Shown here in pieces: positions 33,889 through 42,453 of a stretch of DNA of 64,000 nt. Within the stretch, counting starts at the first letter, position 1. Each line of letters begins with the position of its first letter. The stretch comes from Spirochaeta isovalerica (GTDB lineage: Bacteria; Spirochaetota; Spirochaetia; DSM-2461): contig NZ_JACHGJ010000007.1 of assembly GCF_014207565.1 (NCBI RefSeq), positions 124,001 through 188,000 on the forward strand. The letters run 5' to 3'. Position numbers and translations under genes: made by a program. The notes beneath the pieces were generated by a model that saw nothing but the letters and a program-made list of their open reading frames with translations, was not told the origin of the DNA and did not search any database.

Positions 33889-34452
33889 CTATATTTTCCC
33901 GATTATCAGCGAGTCGGCTGTTAATTTCGGAACCGTATGCACACCCTTATCTTTGTAATAGGAGGTATCTCCTCCCTCAATATCAGTGGTTTGAACAGCC
34001 TGTTCCGATTTTCCCACAGCTATGACCGATACGGCTTTGTAATCCGGATCCAGCGAAACCAGCGCCGCCAGCTTTTCCATATTCGTGCTGAGAAGCGTTA
34101 CGCAGCTGTATCCCCGGGAGGAAGCCGACAAAGTCAAATTGGCCGTGGCTATTCCGAGATTGTAGTAGAGAAAGGAATCGGGAAGATTCATATCCCTTTT
34201 CGTCACCATTATGACAAAAGCGCCGGGACGATTTTCTTCATCAACTTTATGGGTTGTAGGAAGATTGGTAATGCGGAATATACTCCGGCACATCTGGTCA
34301 TCATTAACAAGAATATAGCGGATTTCCTGTCTGTTAACCGTGGAGGCGGAAAACCGGCAGTCTTCTATAAGTTCCTTCAGCAGAGACTGCGAAACTTCGG
34401 ACCGGTTGTATATTCTTCTCGTTCTGTTATTTCTGACAAGTTCTGAAAACAT
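33889..34452 (-). CDS. Nitroreductase-family protein
   Basis: 187 aa. N-terminal RNNRTRRIYNRSEVSQSLLKELI with the FMN-phosphate Arg residues, SASTVNRQEIRYILV, and the conserved LGIATANLTLSASSRGYSCVTL block. FMN-dependent NAD(P)H oxidoreductase; physiological substrate unknown. It is divergent from trmH. Confidence 0.85.
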   Translation of the reverse strand: MFSELVRNNRTRRIYNRSEVSQSLLKELIEDCRFSASTVNRQEIRYILVNDDQMCRSIFRITNLPTTHKVDEENRPGAFVIMVTKRDMNLPDSFLYYNLGIATANLTLSASSRGYSCVTLLSTNMEKLAALVSLDPDYKAVSVIAVGKSEQAVQTTDIEGGDTSYYKDKGVHTVPKLTADSLIIGKI

Positions 34453-34559
34453 TTACGGCTCCTTATCGGAAAAATAAAGCATGGCTCTCTTTTATCTTAC
34501 AATATTAAACGAATCGGAACCATAGTCTTTATGGGACAGAATTGATACACTTGATTTCT

Positions 34560-35255
34560 ATGATCGATCAGGCGCTTTATGAAAATATGATGAACCACAT
34601 TTCCGAATCCCGTCTTGAAAAGATTTTAACCGTATCCGGCGAGAGAACCCGGTACCTGGCTCTTGTTCTGAGCGGGATTTTCTATACGCAGAACATCAGC
34701 GCTGTCGTGCGCAGCTGCGATTGTTTCGGCATTCAGGATCTCTATATAACAGGAAACAGTCCTTCTACCCATATAAACAAACACGTAGCTCAGGGTGCCT
34801 ATAACTGGGTGGATATTCACAGACTGACCGACAAGCCGGAAGAACAGGTCCTCAAGGAGCTTAAAGAACAGGGGTACCGCATTGTTGTAACCCTCCCCGA
34901 ATCCGATGCTGTCTCTCTACCTGATTTTGATCTGTCCAGAGGGAAAACCGCCATTGTCATGGGCAACGAAAAGGAAGGCATCAGCGAAGCGGTTCGCCGG
35001 GCGGCCGATGAATACCTGACAATCCCCATGACAGGCTTTTCCCAGTCACTCAATATTTCCGTATCGGCGGCGGTTATCATATCGGAACTCTCCATGAAAC
35101 TGCGGCATTCCGGACTGGACTGGCGTCTCGGCCGGGAGGATCTTCATGATCTCAGATACAGGTGGATGAAAAACTCTGTAAAAAGAGGCCGCCGGATTGA
35201 AGAGGAATACCTCGTCCGCCTGAACCATCCCAACGACCAGGCTCAGGACGCATAG
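34560..35255 (+). CDS. trmH: SpoU-family tRNA/rRNA 2'-O-methyltransferase, TrmH-like
   Basis: 231 aa from the ATG at 34560; an open TTG at 34542 is less likely. SPOUT motifs: motif 1 SGIFYTQNISAVVRSCDCFGIQDLYITG (key Asn and Arg in NISAVVRS), motif 2 IVMGNEKEGIS, motif 3 IPMTGFSQSLNISVSAAV. The N- and C-terminal extensions fit TrmH (tRNA Gm18). The last seven codons and the stop lie inside the first copy of a 43-bp tandem repeat, so the C-terminus may be recent. Confidence 0.88.
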   Translation: MIDQALYENMMNHISESRLEKILTVSGERTRYLALVLSGIFYTQNISAVVRSCDCFGIQDLYITGNSPSTHINKHVAQGAYNWVDIHRLTDKPEEQVLKELKEQGYRIVVTLPESDAVSLPDFDLSRGKTAIVMGNEKEGISEAVRRAADEYLTIPMTGFSQSLNISVSAAVIISELSMKLRHSGLDWRLGREDLHDLRYRWMKNSVKRGRRIEEEYLVRLNHPNDQAQDA

Positions 35256-35383
35256 CCGAGCAGTAGACGCAGTCTACGACCAGGCTGAGGATGCATAGCC
35301 GAGCAGTAGACGCAGTCTACGACCAGGCTGAGGATGCATAGCCGAGCAGTAGACGCAGTCTACGACCAGGCTCAGGACGCATA
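35234..35383. repeat. 43-bp tandem repeat, 3.5 copies, at the 3' end of trmH
   Basis: Full units at 35234-35276, 35277-35319 and 35320-35362; a partial unit at 35363-35383. Outer units read GGCTCAGGACGCAT, inner ones GGCTGAGGATGCAT; otherwise they are identical. Each full unit contains the hairpin GTAGAC-GCA-GTCTAC and a possible GGCT...AGCC stem. The trmH stop codon (35253-35255) is in unit 1. The period is not a multiple of three. Confidence 0.97.
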
Positions 35384-35390
35384 AAATTCC

Positions 35391-37742
35391 TTAATCTGAA
35401 TCCTGTTTCCCCGCCAGAAAAAAGAGAATGATCAGTATATCGTTTTTAACGACCTCTTCCGGTGCATCGTTTATAAGATGCGAAGCTTCCTGGACAAACC
35501 ACCACCAGAGTGCCGTTTTCCTGTCGATAAGATAAAGTTTCCGGAAATAGTCTCCGCCCTCTTTTTCCCCTTCGGCGAGATTCCCGGCGATGAGGGAGAC
35601 ACATTCCTTCAGGATAGCGAAGGCCGGGAGAAACTCCTCATTATCAAAATACTTCTTAAGGGATTTCAGCTTTTTGGCAATTTTGCTTTTCAGTTCCGGA
35701 CTAACCGGCGAACCGCTGATCCGTTTCAGCATATTGGGAAAACGCCGGGTAGCGCTGGAGAAAAGAGACGCGATATTGCTCTCCCTCTGGCTGCTTTTTC
35801 CCGTAACGAGTCTGTAGAAACGTCCCGGCTCTCCCAGGAGATTGGCAAGCGCGATTGAAAGCTGCCCCGTCAGTACTGGATTCAGGCTGCTGTGAAGCCT
35901 GGGCACGATTTCCCAGACAGCCTCTATGGCTCCCAGTTTGCCCGCCGCTTCGGCTCCCGATGCGGCCAGGCGGTCCGAACCCATGTTCCGGATAATGGAC
36001 AGCAGCCTTTTAACCGATTCCTCATCTCCCATATAGCCCAGAGCCAGTGTACAGGCATTCTGCACATCTTCAGAGGAGTCATTGATTCCCTCGAGCAGAT
36101 AGGGCAGAGCATCTCTGTTCCCTATCTTGCCCAGTGCTCTCGCCGCCTGTGTCCGTATTGTCGACTCCCGGTCCTGGAGTTGATCCACAAGGGCGTCGAC
36201 AGCTTCGTGAGAGCCGATTCTTCCCAGGGCTCTGGCCGCTTCCTCCCGGACATCGGGATCGGGATCGTAAAGCCTTTCCATAACATCATCCACCACCAGG
36301 TCCTGGGAAGAATCATCGATAGATCTGAGTGCTTTGGCAACGGAACGGGAGCTGCCGGTTCCCGAAAGAGTTCCCATGCTCGCAAATGTGCGGAAAATCC
36401 CCGGCCGGGCGATTCGATTAACCACAAAGCCTAGTTCCTTCCCGCGCCGTTCCTGCACAAAACTGAGGAGAATCATGGTTACGATGAGGAGAAAGACGCA
36501 AATAAACAGAATAAAATGAATGCTTGTCAGAGAGAAGCTTTCGGTAAGAGGAAAGCTGATATGAGCCGTGCGGTCCTTTATGGTCCCTCCGAGTATGGCT
36601 CCCCCGGAAGAAACGAGCCCGATGATGGCGAAATTCCACGAGACATAGGCCGTCCGGTTTTTTGTCGGAGTGAGGGAAAGCATCAGCTGATTGATCCCCT
36701 CCCAGAAAGCAGGTGCGAAAAGACCTACAGCAAGGGCGATCACAGGCAGCAGGAAGATGTAGTTTTCCGGCCCAAGAAACAGATACCCGAGATAGCCCGT
36801 GAACACCAGACATCCCATCATGACAACGGGCTTTCTCCCGAAGCGGTCCATAACGATTCCCCAGAAGGGGACCGTGAGAATCCACATCATCTGAGAGATG
36901 ACAAACATGATGCCCAGCCAGGTATTGGGCGCTCCCACAGCATCAGGCGATGTGATATAGGGAGATGTGAAAGGGGCGAAAACGTTTATGGCAAAAACTC
37001 CCAGACCTGAAGCCACTGCGCTGAGAAGGAAATTCCTGTTGCCCAGAGGCTCGAAGAAATCCTTCATATTGAATTTTTCCGTATCGGCGGAAGGCGGTTC
37101 GGGAACAAAAATAAAGAGAACTATGTCGAGAATTCCCGCAGCAGCTCCTATGAGAAATATCGAGGCGTAGACGTTGAAAATATTAAAGGATGTCAGAGTA
37201 TCCAGGAGGATGGAGACCCCCATGAACCAGATGATGTTGACGATCTGCATTATGGACGAACGCCGGCCGAAAAACGTGCCTCTCATTCTCTCGGGAATCA
37301 GATCGGCCATCCAGCTCCACCATCCCGCAGCGCTGCTGTTGGAAAAAACCCAGCTGAGAGAAACTGAAAAGATGATAAGAGTGATATAAGAGGATTGAAC
37401 TCCGTTTCTGCCAGCCATATAAGCGACCAGTGCCAGAATGAGAGCGAACACCCGGTGAATGAGGTGCATTATGATAAAATAGGTTTTACGGGTTTGGAGA
37501 GACCCGTATACCACAATAGCCAGAAGATGAAAAACGGCCGAAAGCTGTATCAGACTGACAAGTAGTCCCAGCTGGGCCGATGTGGCTCCGAAAACATTGG
37601 TAAAAAAAACATTGAAGATAGGCTGTGTGGATGCGACAGAAAACCAGAGAGTGAATCCGCAACCGGCAATATTGCTCAGGTTCATGGAACGGTTCAGCAC
37701 TCTGCTGGAAATCTTGACGCTTTTCTGTTTCGAATTGTTCAT
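35391..37742 (-). CDS. MFS transporter fused to C-terminal HEAT repeats
   Basis: 783 aa. The first ~430 residues are a 12-helix Major Facilitator transporter; the loop GIVMDRFGRKPVVMMG is the typical MFS motif. After a linker come at least three HEAT/PBS-like repeats (DVMERLYDPDPDVREEAARALGRIG, quoted as DPDPDVREEAARALGRIG; STIRTQAARALGKIGNRDAL; EDVQNACTLALGYMGDEESV), then more helices up to the C-terminus. HEAT repeats usually bind partner proteins, so the cytoplasmic part may regulate or recruit. The substrate is unknown. Its stop lies 10 bp from the 43-bp repeat array. Confidence 0.88.
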   Translation of the reverse strand: MNNSKQKSVKISSRVLNRSMNLSNIAGCGFTLWFSVASTQPIFNVFFTNVFGATSAQLGLLVSLIQLSAVFHLLAIVVYGSLQTRKTYFIIMHLIHRVFALILALVAYMAGRNGVQSSYITLIIFSVSLSWVFSNSSAAGWWSWMADLIPERMRGTFFGRRSSIMQIVNIIWFMGVSILLDTLTSFNIFNVYASIFLIGAAAGILDIVLFIFVPEPPSADTEKFNMKDFFEPLGNRNFLLSAVASGLGVFAINVFAPFTSPYITSPDAVGAPNTWLGIMFVISQMMWILTVPFWGIVMDRFGRKPVVMMGCLVFTGYLGYLFLGPENYIFLLPVIALAVGLFAPAFWEGINQLMLSLTPTKNRTAYVSWNFAIIGLVSSGGAILGGTIKDRTAHISFPLTESFSLTSIHFILFICVFLLIVTMILLSFVQERRGKELGFVVNRIARPGIFRTFASMGTLSGTGSSRSVAKALRSIDDSSQDLVVDDVMERLYDPDPDVREEAARALGRIGSHEAVDALVDQLQDRESTIRTQAARALGKIGNRDALPYLLEGINDSSEDVQNACTLALGYMGDEESVKRLLSIIRNMGSDRLAASGAEAAGKLGAIEAVWEIVPRLHSSLNPVLTGQLSIALANLLGEPGRFYRLVTGKSSQRESNIASLFSSATRRFPNMLKRISGSPVSPELKSKIAKKLKSLKKYFDNEEFLPAFAILKECVSLIAGNLAEGEKEGGDYFRKLYLIDRKTALWWWFVQEASHLINDAPEEVVKNDILIILFFLAGKQDSD

Positions 37743-37788
37743 ACCTTCTGTTTAATACGGTATGAACTTTTATTCAACAAGCTACAGG

Positions 37789-38403
37789 CTATAACTCCAG
37801 GATCTGCCGGAAGAGGGTCATAAAAGACTCATCCTCCCAGGGGCGGACGCCGACAGCTCGGCCCAATATATTTCCTTCCCGGTCAATGATATATGTTGTG
37901 GGAATGGATCTGGCTTCGTATATACCGCCGATCTTCCCCGATGTGTCGAGAAGCACGGGGAAAGTCAGATTCCTCTCGCTTATAAACTTTGCAACTGTGT
38001 CCTTATCTTCTGCCAGATCGACAGCCAGAATGACAAATCCTTCATCTTTCAGCTCATTGTAAACATTTTCCATGGCAGGCATTTCGCTCTGACAGGGACC
38101 GCACCAGGTTGCCCAGAAGTTGAGAAAAACGACTTTCCCTCTGTAATCGCTGAGAGCTTCCAGGTTCCCCTGAAGGTTCATAAGCTCAAAATCGATGGAA
38201 GGGAGTGTATCGGCCGGAACATCAAAACCGGAATGGCTCATGGCCTGTTCGATATCATCGAAATCCGCCGCAACTGCAGCCGCCTGAGGCTGAGTCTGTC
38301 CGGCTGTTTCCGCCGCACCGTCTTTTCCCTCCGGCTCCTCCCCGGAACAGGACAGGAAAGATAACATGGCAAATATAGGTATAATCCAGAGAACTTTTTT
38401 CAT
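37789..38403 (-). CDS. TlpA/ResA-like thioredoxin-fold lipoprotein
   Basis: 204 aa. Lipoprotein signal with lipobox LSFLSC (Cys ~19), a low-complexity linker (Ala/Gln/Glu), then a thioredoxin fold with NFWATWCGPCQSEMPAMENV and the cis-Pro region ARSIPTTYIIDREG. Expected to be an extracytoplasmic thiol-disulfide reductase anchored to a membrane. It stands alone; no cytochrome c maturation genes are nearby. Confidence 0.92.
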   Translation of the reverse strand: MKKVLWIIPIFAMLSFLSCSGEEPEGKDGAAETAGQTQPQAAAVAADFDDIEQAMSHSGFDVPADTLPSIDFELMNLQGNLEALSDYRGKVVFLNFWATWCGPCQSEMPAMENVYNELKDEGFVILAVDLAEDKDTVAKFISERNLTFPVLLDTSGKIGGIYEARSIPTTYIIDREGNILGRAVGVRPWEDESFMTLFRQILEL

Positions 38404-38487
38404 TTATAACTCCATTTGAATAAAAGTATATACCGATTTTTTAACAGTCAATATATTTTTTCGTATATAGAGGTTTATATTCAATTA

Positions 38488-38516
38488 TCGACAGGCACAC
38501 TCTCTAATGCTATAAT
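38488..38516 (+). promoter_or_regulatory. Promoter of the binding-protein/HU-fusion operon
   Basis: TCGACA (38488-38493), 17 bp, TATAAT (38511-38516). The predicted leader before the ATG at 38537 is only ~13 nt and has no Shine-Dalgarno. Confidence 0.7.
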
Positions 38517-38536
38517 TCAACCCGGTTGTATAAATC

Positions 38537-39367
38537 ATGAAATTCAGAACCTTTTTACTGTTCTTCTGTCTGGTTATCTCCTCCATTATTCCGGCTGAGG
38601 AAATACGGTTCCTGTACAACAGAAATTATTATCCTTTTGAGTTTACCAACGAGCAGGGCAAAGCCGACGGGTTCGTCATAGATGTTCTCTTCGCTCTGGC
38701 CAGGGAAGCGGCTTACGAAATCACCTTTATTCCGGGAAACTGGAAGCAGAGAGAAGAAGACCTGTATAACGGAGACGGATATTTCACTACGGGATTTCTG
38801 AATCATTCTTCCCATGATTCCATCATCACTTCAAAAATCCTCTTTTCCCTCCCCTTCTCCCTGATCTACCGGTCAGGGATTTCACCTCACAGCCTGAAGG
38901 ATCTGGATGGCAGAACACCTCTCTTTTCATCGGGCGACTCATCGGAGCAGGTACTTTATACCTACCTGAAACCGGAAAAAGTGATCCGCACAAAAAGCTG
39001 GTCCGATGCGGTAAAGGCCCTGGACACCGGTTATGGCGACTTCGCGATTATCAGCCGGATTCAGAAAGATCTGATTATCGGAGAATATCATGAGAAACTC
39101 TCGGTAATGGAGGAATTTCACCTGGTTCTTCCCTATGTGATATACACGACCCGCTGGGATAAGGAAAAGCTGGAGAAGCTGAATAACAGCCTGTCCATTA
39201 TCAGAGCTTCGGGAGAATTCGACCGTATAACAGGGAAATGGTTCGCAGAGGAAAACCCTCTCATTACTGCATCGGGAAAAAAAAGATCGCTCTTGTATCT
39301 GATTCCCGCGGCAATTGCATGTATTATTTTATTAACGATATATAAAAAGAGGAAGGTACGTTTATGA
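38537..39367 (+). CDS. Family 3 solute-binding domain anchored by a C-terminal membrane helix
   Basis: 276 aa. Signal peptide (FLLFFCLVISSIIPAEE), a full family 3 binding domain (IRFLYNRNYYPFEFTNEQGKADGF, quoted as YNRNYYPFEFTNEQGKADGF; VIDVLFALARE; GDFAIISRIQKDLII; GEFDRITGKWF), then a membrane helix (LLYLIPAAIACIILLTIY) and a short basic tail (KKRKVRL). Ordinary importer receptors lack this helix; the layout is that of a sensor without an output domain. It overlaps the HU-fusion gene by 4 bp (ATGA), so the two are made together. Confidence 0.82.
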   Translation: MKFRTFLLFFCLVISSIIPAEEIRFLYNRNYYPFEFTNEQGKADGFVIDVLFALAREAAYEITFIPGNWKQREEDLYNGDGYFTTGFLNHSSHDSIITSKILFSLPFSLIYRSGISPHSLKDLDGRTPLFSSGDSSEQVLYTYLKPEKVIRTKSWSDAVKALDTGYGDFAIISRIQKDLIIGEYHEKLSVMEEFHLVLPYVIYTTRWDKEKLEKLNNSLSIIRASGEFDRITGKWFAEENPLITASGKKRSLLYLIPAAIACIILLTIYKKRKVRL

Positions 39368-40194
39368 GCACTCCCATTCCCGCCGATGTGGAACAACATC
39401 TGAAAAGTCTGGTAACGGAAAACATTACACTGGATATGATGAAAGAACTCTGGATAAGAAAGGACAAGCTGTTCAGCGATCAGATAGCCCTGCTGGCCAT
39501 GGACGAAGTCGATCAGCTCGATATGGACGAGGAAAGAGGTATTCTGCTTCTCACCTATTCAGGATCTCTCATAAGTCTGGGCTGCGGTGAAAAGCGGACA
39601 ATGGAATACGCCAGCATCAAGCTGAGAAGCGATGTTCCCCATATTATAAAATCCGAAGATGTGTCCCTCACATCTCCTCTGATCAGAGGATCGGTCGCCA
39701 CTTTTCAGGGAGGACAGGTACAGAATACCTCATCCATTTACAAAATCGTCGTATGCCGGGAAGGCGTATCTGTGGAGGAACAGGAAAAAAGAATCCGCGA
39801 GGCGACGGTTTTTATTACCAGCTCTTTTGTACACCTGAACAGAGATCTCACTCTCACGGAAGGACAAAGCTCAGTCGACATGTTCAACAAGAAAGAAATG
39901 GTTCGCTATGTCGCCGGCAAGAACGGCCTGTCCATGAAACAGACAAGAGAGATTATTGATGACTATCTGGTCATGGCCGAAACGGGCCTGCTTCTGGGAA
40001 AAGCCGTATCGCTTGGGAACCTGGGAAAACTGTCTCTCAAATGGAAACCGGAAAGAAAAGCGAGATTGGGCCGGAACCCCGCAACGGGAGAGGAAATAAC
40101 AATTCCCGCCAAAGAAGCCCATTACACGCCTTCATTCCGCTTCTCTTCAGCCATTAAAGAGAGATGCGAACAGGTGGAATACAAAGAGACATAA
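39364..40194 (+). CDS. Unknown N-terminal domain fused to a C-terminal HU/IHF-like DNA-binding domain
   Basis: 276 aa. Residues ~175-270 match the HU fold: MFNKKEMVRYVAGKNGLSMKQTREIIDDYL at its start (quoted key: NKKEMVRYVAGKNGLSMKQ), VSLGNLGKLSLKWKPERKAR in the strand part, and the HU arm signature GRNPATGEEITIPAKEA. HU proteins are ~90 aa, so there is an extra N-terminal domain of ~170 aa with a beta-rich core (ERGILLLTYSGSLISLG) that was not recognised. It is translationally coupled to the membrane-anchored binding protein and convergent (1 bp apart) with a kinase-like gene. Confidence 0.8.
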   Translation: MSTPIPADVEQHLKSLVTENITLDMMKELWIRKDKLFSDQIALLAMDEVDQLDMDEERGILLLTYSGSLISLGCGEKRTMEYASIKLRSDVPHIIKSEDVSLTSPLIRGSVATFQGGQVQNTSSIYKIVVCREGVSVEEQEKRIREATVFITSSFVHLNRDLTLTEGQSSVDMFNKKEMVRYVAGKNGLSMKQTREIIDDYLVMAETGLLLGKAVSLGNLGKLSLKWKPERKARLGRNPATGEEITIPAKEAHYTPSFRFSSAIKERCEQVEYKET

Positions 40195-40195
40195 A

Positions 40196-41200
40196 CTACT
40201 GCTGCACCGGCAGGGATATGATAAAGCTCGCGCCCTGCCCCTGCCCGCTTATAACAGATATGTTTCCCTTATGGATCTCCGATATTATAAAATTGGCAAT
40301 GGCAAGCCCCATGCCTTTGGCTCCCGTTTTGGTCGAAAAGAAGGGTTCGTAGATATGAGTTTTCATTTTTTCACTCATACCCGCCCCTTTATCGGTAATG
40401 GAGATTTCAAGGTTTTTTCCCTGGACTCTCATTTTAACTGAAACCAACGGCTCGATCCCCGGCTCAACAGCAGCTTCCATCGCATTGGTGAGAATATGAA
40501 ATAGGGCGTGTTTAAGCTTCTGGGGATCGCATCGGAGCAGAGAAGGTTCGCCGAAATCCCGTTTGATTTCCACAGCGGAAAACCGGTTGTCCTGTTTTAA
40601 AAGATCAATCGTGGCATCCAATAGTGCTGCCGGATCCTTGAGCTCATTTTCACTGCTCCCTTCGCGGGAGAATGCCAGCATATTATCAATCAGTTCAGAA
40701 GCGTTTTTTCCGGACTGAACAATGGAATTGAGGATACGGGAGATCTCCCGCTTTTCCGCGTATTCTATTACTTTGGCCAGATTGACACCCGTTTCTTCCG
40801 CTGCTTTAAGATTGGATTTACCTTCTTCGGTCAGTCTGTTCCGGAGAATCTGGGCATTCTGGACTATTCCGGCCAGAGGATTGTTGATCTGATTGGCCAT
40901 TCCCGTGGCAAGATGGCTTATGCTGAGCATCTTTTCGCTCTGAATGAGGGCTTCCTCCATTTTTTTGACTTCACTGATTTCCCGTTTCAACAGATAAAAA
41001 ATCAGCAAAGTTGTCACAGCTATAAAAAACCACCCCTTTATAGTCTGAATCATCGTGAGAAATTCAATATCATCGATAAAGGCGAGGAGAGTCCTGTCAC
41101 TGAAAACTATCCACATTGTGGAAAAAAAAGCATAAATGAGGGCAACCCGGATAGGTATATTACCTCTCCTCTTTAATAGTATGGATTGCAACTGGCTCAT
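40196..41200 (-). CDS. Histidine-kinase-like protein without the phospho-accepting His
   Basis: 334 aa. Two membrane helices (~15-35 and ~48-65) with a short periplasmic loop; coiled coil; dimerisation region; a complete HATPase domain (KLKHALFHILTNAMEAA; ISITDKGAGMSEKMKTHIYEPF; GAKGMGLAIANFIISE). The H-box reads ATGMANQINNPLAG, where the common form is GxAHEINNPL. The His is Asn and the next Glu is Gln; the bases (ATG GCC AAT CAG ATC) confirm this. It probably cannot autophosphorylate at the normal site. GAGGAGA precedes the ATG. Confidence 0.85.
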   Translation of the reverse strand: MSQLQSILLKRRGNIPIRVALIYAFFSTMWIVFSDRTLLAFIDDIEFLTMIQTIKGWFFIAVTTLLIFYLLKREISEVKKMEEALIQSEKMLSISHLATGMANQINNPLAGIVQNAQILRNRLTEEGKSNLKAAEETGVNLAKVIEYAEKREISRILNSIVQSGKNASELIDNMLAFSREGSSENELKDPAALLDATIDLLKQDNRFSAVEIKRDFGEPSLLRCDPQKLKHALFHILTNAMEAAVEPGIEPLVSVKMRVQGKNLEISITDKGAGMSEKMKTHIYEPFFSTKTGAKGMGLAIANFIISEIHKGNISVISGQGQGASFIISLPVQQ

Positions 41201-41226
41201 ATTCTCTCCTCATTGAACATTTCTTT

Positions 41227-41275
41227 ATTATAAGGCATTTTCTCTTTAGTTATATTCCCTTATTTGCTTTATAAT
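41227..41275. promoter_or_regulatory. Divergent AT-rich promoter region
   Basis: ATTATAAGGCA (41227-41237) and TGCTTTATAAT (41265-41275) are inverted copies with one mismatch. Each contains a TATAAT-type -10 element, one facing each of the divergent genes (kinase-like protein and acyltransferase). Confidence 0.5.
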
Positions 41276-41298
41276 GATGAAAATGGAGGTTTCCCCTT

Positions 41299-42453
41299 TT
41301 GAATTACGACTTTGAGAAGATCCGGGCCTATAAAGATGAAGATCTTCCTGTTGTTATGGACCGTCTGCTGAAAAGCCGATGGTTTATCCGCAACTGCAGA
41401 ATGCTCCTTTTTCCCGGTTTGCCGGGATGGCTCAACAAACCTTTTGACAGCGGGTTGAAACTCTTTCTCACCTGGCGCCTGAAGCCGATCAAAACGACTC
41501 TGGAACTCCACAGAAAAATAATAATAGATAAGGTCGTCAGTAAAGTAATTTTTAAAACAAGCGACGGAATCTCCTTTTCCGGACTGGAAAAGCTGGACAG
41601 AACGAAACCCTATCTCTTCGTGAGCAACCACCGTGACATAGCCTTGGATCCTTTGCTTGTCAATTACATTTTATGCACGAATAACTTCCATCCGGCGGAG
41701 ATCGGATTCGGCAATAACCTTATGTTCAATGAGCCCTTAACTGACCTGATCCGCATATACGGCTCATTCATTATCCAGAGAGATCTTCCCAAAAGGGAAA
41801 AAATCAAAGCCGTCGCCAATTTGTCAGCCTATATCCGGTTCCGCCTGCAACAGGGGCGTTCGATCTGGATAGCACAGAGAAAGGGACGGGCCAAAGACGG
41901 CTTTGACAAGACTAATCCCTCGGTTTTGAAAATGGTCTATTACAGCGCCAGAAAGGAAGGACAGAATTTCGAGGACTTTCTCGATTCGGTCAACCTGATT
42001 CCCGTATCCATTTCCTATGAACTGGATCCGCTGGACCGGCTGAAAGCCTGGGAAGTCTTCGAGATCCGGAATAAAGGACAGCATATCAAATGGAAAATGG
42101 AAGATATGACCAGTGTTATCTACGGCATGAGGGGGGATAAGGGTCGGATTAATTGTTCTTTCGGCGATAGAATAAAGGGTTTCAAATCACCGGCGGAAGC
42201 CGCTGAAGAGCTGGACAGACAGATTTACAGATCCTATCGTTTATGGCCGACCAATTACATTGCCTATGATATCCTTAAGGGCGAAGAGCGGTATGCTGAC
42301 CGCTACACGTCCTGGGAAAAAGTTTTTTTTCTCAGACGGTTCAGGAATATGAAAAAAGAAGTCCGCACCATTGCGATGCGGACCTATGCCAATCCTGTGA
42401 TAAATCAGACTTCGACAATCCAGCCTTCCGGCGCTTCCACATCTCCGAGCTGA
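41299..42453 (+). CDS. 1-acyl-sn-glycerol-3-phosphate acyltransferase-like protein
   Basis: 384 aa from a TTG start, chosen because GGAGG (41285-41289) lies 9 nt upstream. The PlsC-type acyltransferase core reads [40 protein letters not shown] and [12 protein letters not shown]. The HRDIALDP box has one more residue between His and Asp than the plain HX4D motif, as in a subgroup of larger bacterial acyltransferases. Probably transfers acyl groups to a (lyso)phospholipid at the inner membrane. Its last 49 bp overlap the end of ilvE on the other strand. Confidence 0.75.
   Translation: MNYDFEKIRAYKDEDLPVVMDRLLKSRWFIRNCRMLLFPGLPGWLNKPFDSGLKLFLTWRLKPIKTTLELHRKIIIDKVVSKVIFKTSDGISFSGLEKLDRTKPYLFVSNHRDIALDPLLVNYILCTNNFHPAEIGFGNNLMFNEPLTDLIRIYGSFIIQRDLPKREKIKAVANLSAYIRFRLQQGRSIWIAQRKGRAKDGFDKTNPSVLKMVYYSARKEGQNFEDFLDSVNLIPVSISYELDPLDRLKAWEVFEIRNKGQHIKWKMEDMTSVIYGMRGDKGRINCSFGDRIKGFKSPAEAAEELDRQIYRSYRLWPTNYIAYDILKGEERYADRYTSWEKVFFLRRFRNMKKEVRTIAMRTYANPVINQTSTIQPSGASTSPS
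42351..42383 (-). terminator. Terminator of ilvE inside the acyltransferase gene
   Basis: Minus strand: GTCCGCA-loop-TGCGGAC followed by TTCTTTTTTC, 22 bp past the ilvE stop. The same bases encode part of the C-terminal end of the convergent acyltransferase. Confidence 0.7.

Noticed and set aside
35234-35383. CRISPR array
   Set aside because: The repeat units are directly adjacent without unique spacers; it is a simple tandem repeat.
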